DNA of 64,000 nucleotides, from assembly GCF_000315795.1 (NCBI RefSeq), contig NZ_ANHY01000013.1, positions 1 through 64,000 of the forward strand, in the 5' to 3' direction. Positions 8,205-16,727 of this stretch are shown piece after piece; the first letter of the stretch is position 1, and every line of letters starts with the position of its first letter. The notes beneath the pieces are model-generated. The model was not told the origin of the DNA and made no database searches. It saw only the letters and a program-made list of their open reading frames with translations. A program made the translations under genes and the position numbers. This DNA comes from Caenispirillum salinarum AK4 (GTDB lineage: Bacteria; Pseudomonadota; Alphaproteobacteria; Rhodospirillales; Rhodospirillaceae).

Positions 8205-8288
8205 CTCTTGGCTCGAAGGACTTTATACTGCGGCCGGGCGCGACCGGGGTTGCGAGGCGAGCGCCGATCATGGAGGCTCTACTACCAA

Positions 8289-8858
8289 ATGTCCATGACT
8301 GATGCGCCGCCTAACCGCGTTTCCCTTGGGGATTTTCCGACCGCCGACGTGATCGTGGTGCTGGGCGCCGCCGTGCGGCCCGACGGAACGCCCTCGGCCG
8401 CGCTTTTGCGCCGCGCCGACCACGCCGGCGCCCTGTGGCGGGCAGGCCGTGCACCGGTGGTGCTGGCCAGCGGCGGACAGGCGTCCGGGCCGGCCGACGC
8501 GCCGACGGAAGCGCACCTCATCGCCATGCACCTGACCGCCGATCACGGCCTTCCGCCCACGGCCGTCCTGCGCGAGGACGCGGCGCGCAACACGCTTGAG
8601 AACGCCGCCTTCTGCCTGACCGAGATGAAGCGGCGCGGCTGGCGCTGCGCCCTGGTGGTGACCGACGGACCGCACATGCCGCGGGCGCTGTGGTGCTTCC
8701 GCACGCTGGCCCGGCGGCGGCGGCTGGCGGTGACGCTCGTCCCCGCCCCGGCGCCGGCGCCCGGCCGCTTCGGCCCGGGCTGGTGGGCGGCGGTGGCCTG
8801 GGAGGCGGCCGCCCTGCCCGTCTATGCCTGGCGCCTGTGGCGGGCCGGCGGCGGATAG
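8289..8858 (+). CDS. YdcF / DUF218 family protein
   Basis: This 189-residue protein matches the DUF218 (YdcF/SanA/ElyC) family, which acts in or near the envelope in some bacteria, though the biochemical role is mostly unknown. The family core is visible as ADVIVVLGAAVRPDGTPS, then VVLASGGQASG followed by a conserved acidic stretch, then LREDAARNTLENA and LVVTDGPHMPRAL. No clear N-terminal membrane anchor is present, unlike many members; a hydrophobic stretch near the C-terminus (WWAAVAWEAAALPVYAWRLW) may associate with the membrane. GGAGG twelve bases upstream supports the start. It is followed closely by the CoA-transferase gene on the same strand. Confidence 0.8.
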   Translation: MSMTDAPPNRVSLGDFPTADVIVVLGAAVRPDGTPSAALLRRADHAGALWRAGRAPVVLASGGQASGPADAPTEAHLIAMHLTADHGLPPTAVLREDAARNTLENAAFCLTEMKRRGWRCALVVTDGPHMPRALWCFRTLARRRRLAVTLVPAPAPAPGRFGPGWWAAVAWEAAALPVYAWRLWRAGGG

Positions 8859-8930
8859 CTTGCGCGGGCGTTGCGGATACGGGCAAGATCGCCCGCCCCG
8901 GACCCACACACCGCCCAAGGACCCTCCGCC

Positions 8931-10160
8931 ATGACCGCCGATCCCGCCGCCGATCCCGCCCCCGCGCCCCTGCCGCTTGCGGGCGTGCGCGTGCTGGACT
9001 GCGCCACCTTCATCGCAGCACCCTACACCGCCGCGATCCTGGCGGAGTTCGGGGCGGAGGTCATCAAGGTGGAGCAGCCGGGCACTGGCGACCCCTTCCG
9101 CCGCTTCGGCACCATGACCGATCGCGGCGACAGCCTCGCCTGGCTGTCGGAGGCGCGCAACAAGCGCTCGGTGACGCTCAACCTGCGCGACCCGAAGGGA
9201 GCGAAGCTGTTCCGCCAGATGGCGCGCGAGGCCGACGTGGTGTGCGAGAACTTCCGCCCCGGCACCATGGAAAAATGGGGCCTGGGGTGGGAGGACCTGC
9301 GCGCCGTCAACCCCCGACTGGTCATGCTGCGGGTCACCGGCTACGGCCAGGACGGCCCCTATGCCCAGCGCCCCGGCTTCGCCCGCATCGCCCATGCCGT
9401 CGGCGGGCTGACGCACCTGGCCGGAATGCCCGACGGGCCGCCGGTGACGCCGGGCTCGACGTCTCTGGGGGACTACATGACGGGGCTTTATGGCGCGGTG
9501 GGCGTGCTGGTGGCGCTGCGGCACGCGCAGGCCACGGGGAAGGGCCAGATGATCGACATCGGCCTGTATGAAAGCGTCTTCCGCGTGCTCGATGAACTGG
9601 CCCCGCGCTATGCCTGGGAAGGCACGGTGCGCGGGGCGGAGGGCGTGGCGACGCTCAACGCCTGCCCGCACGGCCACTTCGAATGCGCCGACGGGGCGTG
9701 GGTGGCGATCGCGTGCACCAACGACAAGATGTTCGCCCGCCTCGCCAGGGCCATGACGCGCCCCGACCTGGGCGAACGCTTCGCCGCGGTCGCCGACCGC
9801 CTGGCTCACCGCGAGGAGGTGGAAGGCGCCGTCACCGCCTGGACCCGCACCCACACCCGTGCGGCCGTCATGGAGGCGTGCCTGGCCGAGGAGGTTCCGG
9901 CGGGCAGCATCAACACCATCGCCGACATCTTCGAAGACCCCCACTTCGCCGCGCGCGGCAACCTTCACCGCGCGGTGGAGGCGAGCTTAGGCGGCCGCGA
10001 GGTGGTGGTGCCCAACGTGGTCCCCCGCCTCTCCGACACGCCCGGCCGGGTTGAAAGCCTTGGGCCGGAACTGGGGGAGGGCAACGCCGAGATCTACGGC
10101 AAGCTCTGCGGCCTGACGGACGAGGAACTGGCGATGTATCGCAAGAAGGGGGTGATCTGA
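8931..10160 (+). CDS. CaiB/BaiF family (class III) CoA-transferase
   Basis: The 409-residue protein is a class III CoA-transferase, the family of formyl-CoA:oxalate and carnitine CoA-transferases, which move CoA between organic acids in the cytoplasm. The N-terminal LAGVRVLDCATFIAAPYTA and the EVIKVEQPGTGDPFRRFG blocks are diagnostic. The catalytic aspartate sits in SLGDYMTGLYGA (Asp181). Length matches the family. The substrate is not predictable from sequence. The chosen ATG gives a normal-length N-terminus; the preceding in-frame ATG would add 20 residues rich in Pro and Arg. It follows the YdcF-like gene by about 70 bp and precedes a NERD protein. Confidence 0.9.
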   Translation: MTADPAADPAPAPLPLAGVRVLDCATFIAAPYTAAILAEFGAEVIKVEQPGTGDPFRRFGTMTDRGDSLAWLSEARNKRSVTLNLRDPKGAKLFRQMAREADVVCENFRPGTMEKWGLGWEDLRAVNPRLVMLRVTGYGQDGPYAQRPGFARIAHAVGGLTHLAGMPDGPPVTPGSTSLGDYMTGLYGAVGVLVALRHAQATGKGQMIDIGLYESVFRVLDELAPRYAWEGTVRGAEGVATLNACPHGHFECADGAWVAIACTNDKMFARLARAMTRPDLGERFAAVADRLAHREEVEGAVTAWTRTHTRAAVMEACLAEEVPAGSINTIADIFEDPHFAARGNLHRAVEASLGGREVVVPNVVPRLSDTPGRVESLGPELGEGNAEIYGKLCGLTDEELAMYRKKGVI

Positions 10161-10275
10161 CGCCGACCGTCGACCGCCCTGGCCCCTCCGACCCATGACG
10201 TTCGTCTGGTTGCGACTCGCCAGCCATGCCCGTAATAAACGAGCCGAGGCGCGAGGACGAAGTGGACGAGGCGAC

Positions 10276-11268
10276 ATGATTTTGAAGGAACTCGACAATG
10301 TGCCCGCCGCCGACCGGTTTTCGGTGGCGGGGCACAAGGCGGAGAAGGCTTTGGCCTTCTACCTGAAGCGCGGATTTGGCCGGGACAAAAAGTTCCACGT
10401 GCTGAACGGCATCCGGTTGGAGCATGACGACGACGCCGTCCAGATCGACCACCTGATCCTGCACCCCTACGGCTTCATTATCGTGGAGAGCAAGAGCGTC
10501 CACGACACCGTCCATATCGACCGTCACGGCCATTGGTGCCGCACCTTCAAGGGCCAGCGCAAGGGAATGGGCTCGCCTATCCTCCAGGCGGAACGACAAA
10601 CGGATTTTCTGAAGGACATCTTTGAGGACCGGCGCGAGGAGGTGATAGGCACCCTTTTCGGTATTCAGCAGGGACTTGGCGGACGGACCTACGACGTCCT
10701 CGTCGCCATCTCGGACAACGGCCGAATCACCTGCGAGCGGGGCGCCCTCGATCCGCGCATCTGCAAGGCCGACGAGGTGGTCGATCGCGTGCGCAGCATA
10801 TACAAGGGATACAAGCCAAGCTTGAGCCTGCTCGACAGTCGTCCGAAGTTCCGCCTCGCAGACATGGACAGCATCGCCACCTTCCTGGTGGAAAATCACC
10901 GCCCCGTCGGCACCGATGCGCCCCCGGTGGTGGAGCCTTCGCCCTGGCCTGGTTTCGGTCTGCGGTCGGAGCCGGAATTGGCGCCGGAGACGCCGCGCCG
11001 GCCGGCCAAAACTCCGCCAGAACCAACCCACACCTGCGGCAAGTGCGGTGACGGCGGGGACCTGCGCATTCTCTGGGGGCCGTACGGCTACTACTTCAAG
11101 TGCGGCGCCTGCGGCGGCAACACGAAGGCGCAGGCCACCTGCGGGGCCTGCGGCAAGCCGGCCCGGGTGCGCAAGCAGGGCCGCGCGTTCTTCGCCGAAT
11201 GCCAGGCCTGCGGGACCTCGCGCGCCTACTTCTCCAACCCGCCGGAAGACGCCGACGCGGCGGAGTGA
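10276..11268 (+). CDS. NERD-domain protein with two C-terminal zinc ribbons
   Basis: The N-terminal part is a nuclease-related (NERD) domain: EKALAFYLKRGFG (about residues 23-35) and QIDHLILHPYGFIIVESK (57-73), with the D-x(n)-E-x-K layout of PD-(D/E)XK-like nucleases. After a Pro-rich linker (about 215-250) come two zinc ribbons like those at the C-terminus of type IA topoisomerases, with cysteines at 254/257/276/279 and 289/292/309/312. DNA binding or processing is the natural inference; nuclease activity of NERD proteins is not generally proven. The start is the ATG preceding MILKELDN, after a GAGG-type ribosome site. It ends just before tRNA-Gly. Confidence 0.88.
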   Translation: MILKELDNVPAADRFSVAGHKAEKALAFYLKRGFGRDKKFHVLNGIRLEHDDDAVQIDHLILHPYGFIIVESKSVHDTVHIDRHGHWCRTFKGQRKGMGSPILQAERQTDFLKDIFEDRREEVIGTLFGIQQGLGGRTYDVLVAISDNGRITCERGALDPRICKADEVVDRVRSIYKGYKPSLSLLDSRPKFRLADMDSIATFLVENHRPVGTDAPPVVEPSPWPGFGLRSEPELAPETPRRPAKTPPEPTHTCGKCGDGGDLRILWGPYGYYFKCGACGGNTKAQATCGACGKPARVRKQGRAFFAECQACGTSRAYFSNPPEDADAAE

Positions 11269-11294
11269 CTTGGGCTGCAATGTCAGGGGAACGT

Positions 11295-11368
11295 TGGAGC
11301 GGGTGAGGGGAATCGAACCCCCGTCGTCAGCTTGGGAAGCTGCTGCTCTACCATTGAGCTACACCCGC
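11295..11368 (-). tRNA. tRNA-Gly (anticodon CCC)
   Basis: Read leftward this is a complete cloverleaf: acceptor GCGGGTG pairing with CACCCGC, D arm GCTC-AATGGTA-GAGC, anticodon loop TTCCCAA giving anticodon CCC, and T arm with GGTTCGATTCC. The discriminator is T and CCA is encoded in the DNA. It decodes GGG glycine codons. The first anticodon-stem pair is a G-A mismatch, which is tolerated. Confidence 0.97.
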
Positions 11369-11552
11369 GTCCGGCGCGGCATCGCGCGGCAGGGACACAG
11401 TTATAGGCGCAGCCGCGCCGCCGCGCAAGAGGGCGCGTGGCAACGGAAAATTCGCAATCCCACACGCAGCCGTGAATTGCGCCGGGCGGTCCGGGCCCCC
11501 ATGGTGTTCGTAATCAGAAACACACCGACGACCGCCAGCCAGGGAGCCGCCC

Positions 11553-12518
11553 GTGCCCGACGACGGCCGCAAGACCGACCTTCATTCCGCCGGCCCAGCG
11601 CCGCACAAGTTTTCCGACCCAAGCGTCACCGCCAAGGGCGAAACCCGTGCCACCGTGACCCTGGAGCGCCTGGATACGCTCTGGATCAACACCGGCACGC
11701 TCTGCAACATCGAGTGCGCCCACTGCTACATCGAAAGCAGCCCCAGGAACGACCACCTGGCCTACATCACCACCGCCGAGCTGATGCCGTACCTGGCGGA
11801 GGCCCGCCGCCTGGACATGGGCACCACCGAGATCGGGTTCACCGGCGGCGAGCCGTTCATGAACCCCGACATGATCGAGATGCTCGACGCGGTGCTGACC
11901 GCGGGCCATCGCGCGCTGGTCCTGACCAACGCCATGAAGCCCATGACGCACAAGCGGGCCGACCTCCTGGACCTGCGGGACCGCTTCGGCGATGCCCTGG
12001 AGCTGCGCGTTTCGCTGGACCACTTTTCCGCCCTCCACCATGAGGAGGAACGCGGCCCCGGCACCTTCGCCACCGCCATGGATGGCCTGAAGTGGCTGTC
12101 GGACGAGGGCTTTTCCATCGCCGTCGCCGGCCGCACGCGCTGGGGCGAGCCGCTGGAGGCCGAGCGCGCGGGCTATGCCGACCTGTTTGCGCGCGAGGGC
12201 ATCCGCATCGACGCCAGTGATCCGGCGCGGCTGGTGCTGTTCCCGGAAATGGATGAAAGCGCCGACGTGCCCGAGATCACCACCGCCTGCTGGGGCATCC
12301 TGGGCAAGACACCGTCGGACGTGATGTGCGCGTCGTCCCGCATGATCGTCAAGCGCAAGGGCGCCGAGCGGCCGGCCGTGGTCGCCTGCACCCTGCTGCC
12401 CTACGATCCGCGCTTCGAACTGGGCGCGACGCTGCAGGGCAGCGAGAAGACGGTGCCCCTCAACCACCCCCACTGCGCCCGGTTCTGCGTGCTCGGCGGA
12501 GCAAGCTGCAGCGCCTGA
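11553..12518 (+). CDS. Radical SAM protein of unknown substrate
   Basis: This 321-residue protein has the radical SAM cluster motif CNIECAHC (Cys51, Cys55, Cys58), which binds a 4Fe-4S cluster and cleaves S-adenosylmethionine, and the GGE motif in IGFTGGEPF (about 94-102). After the barrel there are further cysteines: ACWGILG and VACTLLP, and a Cys-rich tail in which HCARFCVLGGASC ends the protein. These resemble auxiliary-cluster cysteines but do not match a SPASM pattern I can name. The GTG start has AGGGAG six bases upstream. It stands alone between tRNA-Gly and convergent gloB, so neighbours give no substrate clue. Confidence 0.85.
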   Translation: MPDDGRKTDLHSAGPAPHKFSDPSVTAKGETRATVTLERLDTLWINTGTLCNIECAHCYIESSPRNDHLAYITTAELMPYLAEARRLDMGTTEIGFTGGEPFMNPDMIEMLDAVLTAGHRALVLTNAMKPMTHKRADLLDLRDRFGDALELRVSLDHFSALHHEEERGPGTFATAMDGLKWLSDEGFSIAVAGRTRWGEPLEAERAGYADLFAREGIRIDASDPARLVLFPEMDESADVPEITTACWGILGKTPSDVMCASSRMIVKRKGAERPAVVACTLLPYDPRFELGATLQGSEKTVPLNHPHCARFCVLGGASCSA

Positions 12519-12537
12519 GCAGGGCCGCGCCCCAGCG

Positions 12538-13308
12538 TCAGAAGCTGTCCTTGCGCGCCCGCACCTCGGCGAAGACCCGCTCCGGCGGCGCGCCAGCCAA
12601 GCCCAGCTTGTCGGCGAGCGCCGGGTCGTCGGCGCGCAGAAAGGGGTTGGCCGCTTTCTCCACGCCCAGAAGCGACGGCACGGTGGGGCGGTTCTCGGCG
12701 CGCAGGCGCTCGATCTCGGTGCCGAGGTCGCGCAGCACCGTGTTGTCCGGGTCCACCGACAGGCTGAAGCGCAGGTTGGCCTGGGTGTACTCGTGGGCGC
12801 AGTAGACGCGCGTGTCGTCGGGCAGCGCGCGCAGCTTGGACAAGCTGTCCCAGAACTGCTCCGGCGTGCCCTCGAACATGCGGCCGCAGCCCAGCGAGAA
12901 GATGGTGTCGCCGCAGAACAGGGCGTCGCTGTCCTCGAACCAGTAGGCAATGTGCCCGCTGGTGTGCCCCGGCACGTCGAAGACGCGCGCCTCGGCCTCG
13001 CCCAGGCGGACCGTCTCGCCCTCGCCCACCTCGACGTCGATGCCGGGGATGCGTCCGGCGTCGGCGCGCGGACCGACGATGGTGCAGCCGGTGGCCTGCT
13101 TGATCTCCAGGTTGCCGCCGGTGTGGTCTCCGTGGTGGTGGGTGTTGAGGATGTGCGTCAGCCGCCAGCCGCGGCGCTCCAGCGCCTCCATCACCGGGGC
13201 GACCACGGCGGGGTCCACCACCGCCGTCGCCTGCGTTTCGGGATCATGGGCCAGATAGACGTAGTTGTCGTTCAGGACCGGGATCTGCACGATTTCCAGG
13301 CGGGACAC
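12538..13308 (-). CDS. gloB: Hydroxyacylglutathione hydrolase (glyoxalase II)
   Basis: This 256-residue enzyme hydrolyses S-D-lactoylglutathione to lactate and glutathione, the second step of methylglyoxal detoxification. The dinuclear metal site motif T-H-H-H-G-D-H is at residues 56-62, and later metal ligands are in DVPGHTSGHIAYW, LFCGDTIFSLGCGR and YCAHEYTQANLRF. The last segment and the C-terminal domain distinguish glyoxalase II from other metallo-beta-lactamase-fold proteins. Length matches the family. It starts with GTG after a perfect AGGAGG spaced six bases away. It is divergent from a small gene and a methyltransferase, a common arrangement in alphaproteobacteria. Confidence 0.95.
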   Translation of the reverse strand: MSRLEIVQIPVLNDNYVYLAHDPETQATAVVDPAVVAPVMEALERRGWRLTHILNTHHHGDHTGGNLEIKQATGCTIVGPRADAGRIPGIDVEVGEGETVRLGEAEARVFDVPGHTSGHIAYWFEDSDALFCGDTIFSLGCGRMFEGTPEQFWDSLSKLRALPDDTRVYCAHEYTQANLRFSLSVDPDNTVLRDLGTEIERLRAENRPTVPSLLGVEKAANPFLRADDPALADKLGLAGAPPERVFAEVRARKDSF

Positions 13309-13500
13309 TTAAGGCCTCCTTGGCTGGTTGGGTCGGGTTCCTTGCCTCACACCCTATCAACGCATGCCGCCCGCGTCAGGCCCCGCCGCCACCGGCCGCC
13401 GCGATCGAAGGGCGGAGCGAAAGTCCTCATGGATATTGTGACCGCCATCAATGCCCCCACGCGCGGCCCGGGTGTACTCTGGGCCGTGGAGGATAACGCC

Positions 13501-13791
13501 ATGTTGAACGATCGCACTTTGCAAGCCCTGCGGCTGCGGGGATTTACCGTACAGGAGATCCTGCAGATCGAACGCCTCGCGCACGAGGCCTCGCACCATC
13601 GCAAGGCGTTGCGCGACCCGTCGCGCCGGAAGCTGGACACCGAGGCCGTGATGCACGCCGCCGCCGGCGGCGACCCGCTGGCGGCCAAGCTGGCGCCGCT
13701 GCTGCGGGACCGCCGCAGCATCCGCGTCGATCATGCGCTGGTGCGGGCGTCCATCGTGCTGGGCGAACGGCTGCGCGCCGACATGCTGTGA
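13501..13791 (+). CDS. Small protein of unknown function, 96 aa
   Basis: I do not recognise the function. The protein is mostly helical and charged (ALRLRGFTVQEILQIERLAH, later a DHALVRASIVLGERLRADML tail), without signal peptide or membrane segment. The ATG was chosen for an ideal GGAGG with an 8-base spacer; an in-frame ATG 24 codons upstream is possible and has a weaker site. It lies between divergent gloB and a methyltransferase, which starts 30 bp downstream, so the two may be co-transcribed. Confidence 0.6.
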   Translation: MLNDRTLQALRLRGFTVQEILQIERLAHEASHHRKALRDPSRRKLDTEAVMHAAAGGDPLAAKLAPLLRDRRSIRVDHALVRASIVLGERLRADML

Positions 13792-13821
13792 GACGCGGCC
13801 CGACGTGGTAAGCTCGGCGTC

Positions 13822-14616
13822 ATGTGGATGGACGTCGTCGACCTGCGGGATTTCTATGACGGCAGCCTGGGGCAGGTGTCGCGCCGGCTGCTGCAACGCC
13901 GACTGCGCGCCATCTGGCCAGACACGCGGGGGATGCGCGTGCTGGGCGTGGGATTCGCCACGCCCTTCCTCGGCCCCTTCCTTGACGGCAGCGAGCGCGT
14001 GCTGGCGGCCATGCCGGGTGCCCAGGGCGTCATGCGCTGGCCGGCCGACGGCGCCAACCGGGTCATGCTGGCCGACGAGGCGGAACTGCCCCTGCCCGAC
14101 CGCTCCATCGACCGCCTCGTCATCGCCCACGGGCTTGAGCATACCGAGCACATGCGCGCCATGATGCGCGAATGCTGGCGCGTCCTGACCGACGGCGGGC
14201 GCATGATCATCGTCGCGCCCAACCGGCGCGGCATCTGGGCCCGGATGGAGCGCACGCCCTTCGGCACCGGCCGCCCCTACTCGGAAAGCCAGATCACGCG
14301 GCTGTTGCGCGACACCATGTTCACGCCGCTGGAGGTGGGGGCGGCCCTCTACATGCCGCCGGTGCGATGGCGGGTGGCGCTGGCCTGGGCCCGCCCGCTG
14401 GAGGACCTGCTCGGCCGCTGGCGCTGGCCCGATGCGTTCGCCGGCGTGCTGGTGGTGGAGGCCGCCAAGCAGATCTACGCCGCCCCCACCCACAAGCTCG
14501 CCGAACGCCGGCGCGCCTATGCGGTGGTGCCCAACCCCTTCCGCAACGGACACCGCGGCGGCGCCCGCCCCGCCGGCGTGCGGCGCGACCGGATGCCGAA
14601 CGACGAGGAGGTGTAG
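13822..14616 (+). CDS. SAM-dependent methyltransferase-like protein
   Basis: This 264-residue protein belongs to the Methyltransf_11-like group. The first glycine-rich motif is degenerate (RVLGVGFATPFLG), while later blocks are typical: AELPLPDRSIDRLVIAHGLEH, CWRVLTDGGRMIIVAPNR and a C-terminal arm. The same gene type next to gloB is common in alphaproteobacteria. The substrate is unknown, and the altered SAM loop leaves activity uncertain. The tail (RNGHRGGARPAGVRRDR) is basic and probably disordered. It converges on metW, with only 7 bp between the stops. Confidence 0.8.
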   Translation: MWMDVVDLRDFYDGSLGQVSRRLLQRRLRAIWPDTRGMRVLGVGFATPFLGPFLDGSERVLAAMPGAQGVMRWPADGANRVMLADEAELPLPDRSIDRLVIAHGLEHTEHMRAMMRECWRVLTDGGRMIIVAPNRRGIWARMERTPFGTGRPYSESQITRLLRDTMFTPLEVGAALYMPPVRWRVALAWARPLEDLLGRWRWPDAFAGVLVVEAAKQIYAAPTHKLAERRRAYAVVPNPFRNGHRGGARPAGVRRDRMPNDEEV

Positions 14617-14623
14617 AGGCCCC

Positions 14624-15310
14624 TTATTTCCGCCGCAGCAGGAACAGCGCCTGTTCGGCCATCAGGTTGGCGAGGGAGCCGTCGGCGGACAGGCGGCTCT
14701 TGCGGCCCTGGCTGTCCAGCGCATAGGCCGCCTCCACCGTCACCCCCAGTTCGCGGCACAGGTCGCGGAAGTCGCGGATGGTGCACAGGTGGATGTTGGG
14801 CGTCGCCCACCACTGCGACGGCAGGCAGCGCGACACCGGCATGCGCCCCTGCGTGACCAGGTGCAGCCGGTTGCGCCAGTAGCCGAAATTGGGGAATGAC
14901 ACGATGGCGCGGTGCCCGATGCGCAGCAGGTCCTCCAGCACACCGCGCGGGTTGCGCGTGGCCTGCAGCGTCTGGGACAGGATGGCGTAGTCGAAGGCGC
15001 CGGCCGGGTAGTCCTTGAGGTCGGTGTCGGCGTCGCCCTGGATCACCGACAGCCCCTGCGCCACCGCCGCCTGCACGCCGTCCATGGACAACTCGATGCC
15101 GCGCCCGTCGACGCGCTTGGTCTGCCACAGGTAGGACAAGAGCGTGCCGTCCTCGCAGCCGACGTCAAGCACGCGGCTTTCCGGCGCCACCAGGCTGGCG
15201 ATGAGCTGAAGGTCGACGCGGATGCCGGCGTTGGCGCCCGGCGGCGCGCCAGCGGCGGCGACCGTGCCGGCCTGGGCGACCGTCTGGTTGGCGGTGTCGA
15301 TGTGCGTCAT
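14624..15310 (-). CDS. metW: Methionine biosynthesis protein MetW
   Basis: MetW is a class I methyltransferase-fold protein found with MetX and needed for full homoserine acyltransferase function in several bacteria. The glycine motif VLDVGCEDGT (about residues 47-56) and the MetW-typical GIELSMDGVQAAVAQGLSVI, DYAILSQTLQATRNP and VSFPNFGYWRNR blocks are clear, as is the WWATPNIHLCTIRDF segment. Length, 228 residues, is slightly above usual because of an Ala/Gly-rich N-terminal extension. It starts 27 bp after metX stops and is surely co-transcribed with it. Confidence 0.95.
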   Translation of the reverse strand: MTHIDTANQTVAQAGTVAAAGAPPGANAGIRVDLQLIASLVAPESRVLDVGCEDGTLLSYLWQTKRVDGRGIELSMDGVQAAVAQGLSVIQGDADTDLKDYPAGAFDYAILSQTLQATRNPRGVLEDLLRIGHRAIVSFPNFGYWRNRLHLVTQGRMPVSRCLPSQWWATPNIHLCTIRDFRDLCRELGVTVEAAYALDSQGRKSRLSADGSLANLMAEQALFLLRRK

Positions 15311-15337
15311 GGCGGTGTCTTCCCTCCGGCCGCGGCC

Positions 15338-16564
15338 TCAGCCCTCGCCCCGGCGGGGCAGGCCCAGGTGTTCGGCGGCACCGTCCAGGAAGCCCTGGAG
15401 GGTCTCGTGGAACTCGGGCTCGTCCAGCAGGAAGGCGTCGTGGCCCTTGTCGGACTGCACCTCCACGAACGACACGTTGGCGGCCACGGCGTTCAGGGCA
15501 TGCACCACCGCGCGGCTCTCGGACGTCGGGAACAGCCAGTCCGAACTGAAGGAGATCACGCAGAACCGTGTCTTGGTGCCCATGAAGGCGTTGGCCAGGC
15601 GGCCGCCGTTTTCCTCCGCCAGGTCGAAATAGTCCATGGCGCGCGTGATGTAGAGGTAGCTGTTGGCGTCGAAGCGGTCCACGAAGGTGGAGCCCTGGTA
15701 GCGCAAATAGCTTTCCACCTGGAAGTCCGCCTCGAACCCGTAGGTGATGGTCGAGCGGTCCTGCAGGCGGCGGCCGAACTTGCGGTGCAGCGCCTGCTCC
15801 GACAGGTATGTGATGTGCGCCGCCATCCGCGCGACGGCCAGGCCGCGCTCGGGGCGCTTGTCGTGCTCCAGATAGTCGCCGCCGCACCAGTCGGGGTCCG
15901 AGACGATGGCTTGGCGCCCCACCTCGTGGAAGGCGATATTCTGGGCGGAGTGACGGTAGCTGGTGGCGATGGGCACGCAGGCGAACACGCGATCGGGGAA
16001 GGTGTGCGCCCACTCAAGTGCCTGCATCCCGCCCATGGAGCCGCCGATGACGGCGAACAGCCGCTCGATGCCCAGCGCGTCCATGAGCCGCGCCTGGGCC
16101 TGCACCATGTCGCCGATGGTGATGACGGGGAAGCGCATGCCCCAGGGCTTGCCGGTGGCAGGATCGGTTTCCGCCGGGCCGGACGAGCCCATGCAGCTGC
16201 CCAGCACGTTGATGCAGATGACGAAGAAGCGGTCGGTGTCGACGATCTTCCCCGGCCCGACGATCTGGTGCCACCACCCCGGCTTGCCGGTGGTGGGGTG
16301 CGGATCGGCGACGAAGTGGTCGCCGGTCAGCGCGTGGCAGACCAGGATGCAGTTGGTCTTCTCGGCATTCAGCGAGCCGTAGGTGGAATACGCCAGGGTG
16401 AACGGCCCCAGGTCGATGCCGCAGTCCAGCCGCAAGGGCTTGTCGTGGCCCAGCACAACCCGCTGGTCCTGGCCGCGCGGAAGCTCGGCGCCCCGCTCGG
16501 GCACCCGGGCCGCGGCGGTGTCGTCCTGCGTCTGCGTATCGTGGCTGTCCACCTGATCGGTCAC
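15338..16564 (-). CDS. metX: Homoserine O-acyltransferase MetX
   Basis: This alpha/beta-hydrolase-fold enzyme acylates homoserine in the first committed step of methionine synthesis. The nucleophile elbow is [12 protein letters not shown] with Ser176; the catalytic Asp and His are in SSDWLFPT and [12 protein letters not shown] near the C-terminus. Family blocks [15 protein letters not shown] and [12 protein letters not shown] are present. MetX family members use acetyl-CoA or, in some lineages, succinyl-CoA, and I cannot decide the donor by eye. The 408-residue length includes a charged N-terminal extension of about 35 residues. metW follows on the same transcript. No SAM riboswitch consensus was seen in the 160 bp upstream. 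Confidence 0.93.
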   Translation of the reverse strand: MTDQVDSHDTQTQDDTAAARVPERGAELPRGQDQRVVLGHDKPLRLDCGIDLGPFTLAYSTYGSLNAEKTNCILVCHALTGDHFVADPHPTTGKPGWWHQIVGPGKIVDTDRFFVICINVLGSCMGSSGPAETDPATGKPWGMRFPVITIGDMVQAQARLMDALGIERLFAVIGGSMGGMQALEWAHTFPDRVFACVPIATSYRHSAQNIAFHEVGRQAIVSDPDWCGGDYLEHDKRPERGLAVARMAAHITYLSEQALHRKFGRRLQDRSTITYGFEADFQVESYLRYQGSTFVDRFDANSYLYITRAMDYFDLAEENGGRLANAFMGTKTRFCVISFSSDWLFPTSESRAVVHALNAVAANVSFVEVQSDKGHDAFLLDEPEFHETLQGFLDGAAEHLGLPRRGEG

Positions 16565-16627
16565 CGCGAGGAAGTCCTTCCGGCACTGTCGAACGCCCGC
16601 GCGGCACCGGGCCGCCGGGAGGCTGGA

Positions 16628-16656
16628 AAACTATGACCGCCGCCGTCGACTTTCAA
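16628..16656 (-). promoter_or_regulatory. Candidate sigma-70-like promoter of metX-metW
   Basis: Read leftward, TTGAAA is separated by 17 bp from TAGTTT, about 64 bp before the metX start. Spacing is ideal and both hexamers are fair matches. This is a sequence match only. Confidence 0.35.
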
Positions 16657-16727
16657 CGTTTTCTTTGATTTCGCGCATGGGCGCCGGTAAGACTATCCGG
16701 CATTTCACAAAGGTTGCCGCGCCCGCC

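Noticed and set aside
11295-11368. tRNA-Gly as an integration site of a mobile island
   Set aside because: No integrase, no duplicated tRNA 3' end and no composition change were seen on either side.
16565-16727. SAM riboswitch upstream of metX
   Set aside because: SAM-II and related elements are common before metX in alphaproteobacteria, but none of the conserved blocks could be found by eye in this interval. A covariance-model search would settle it.
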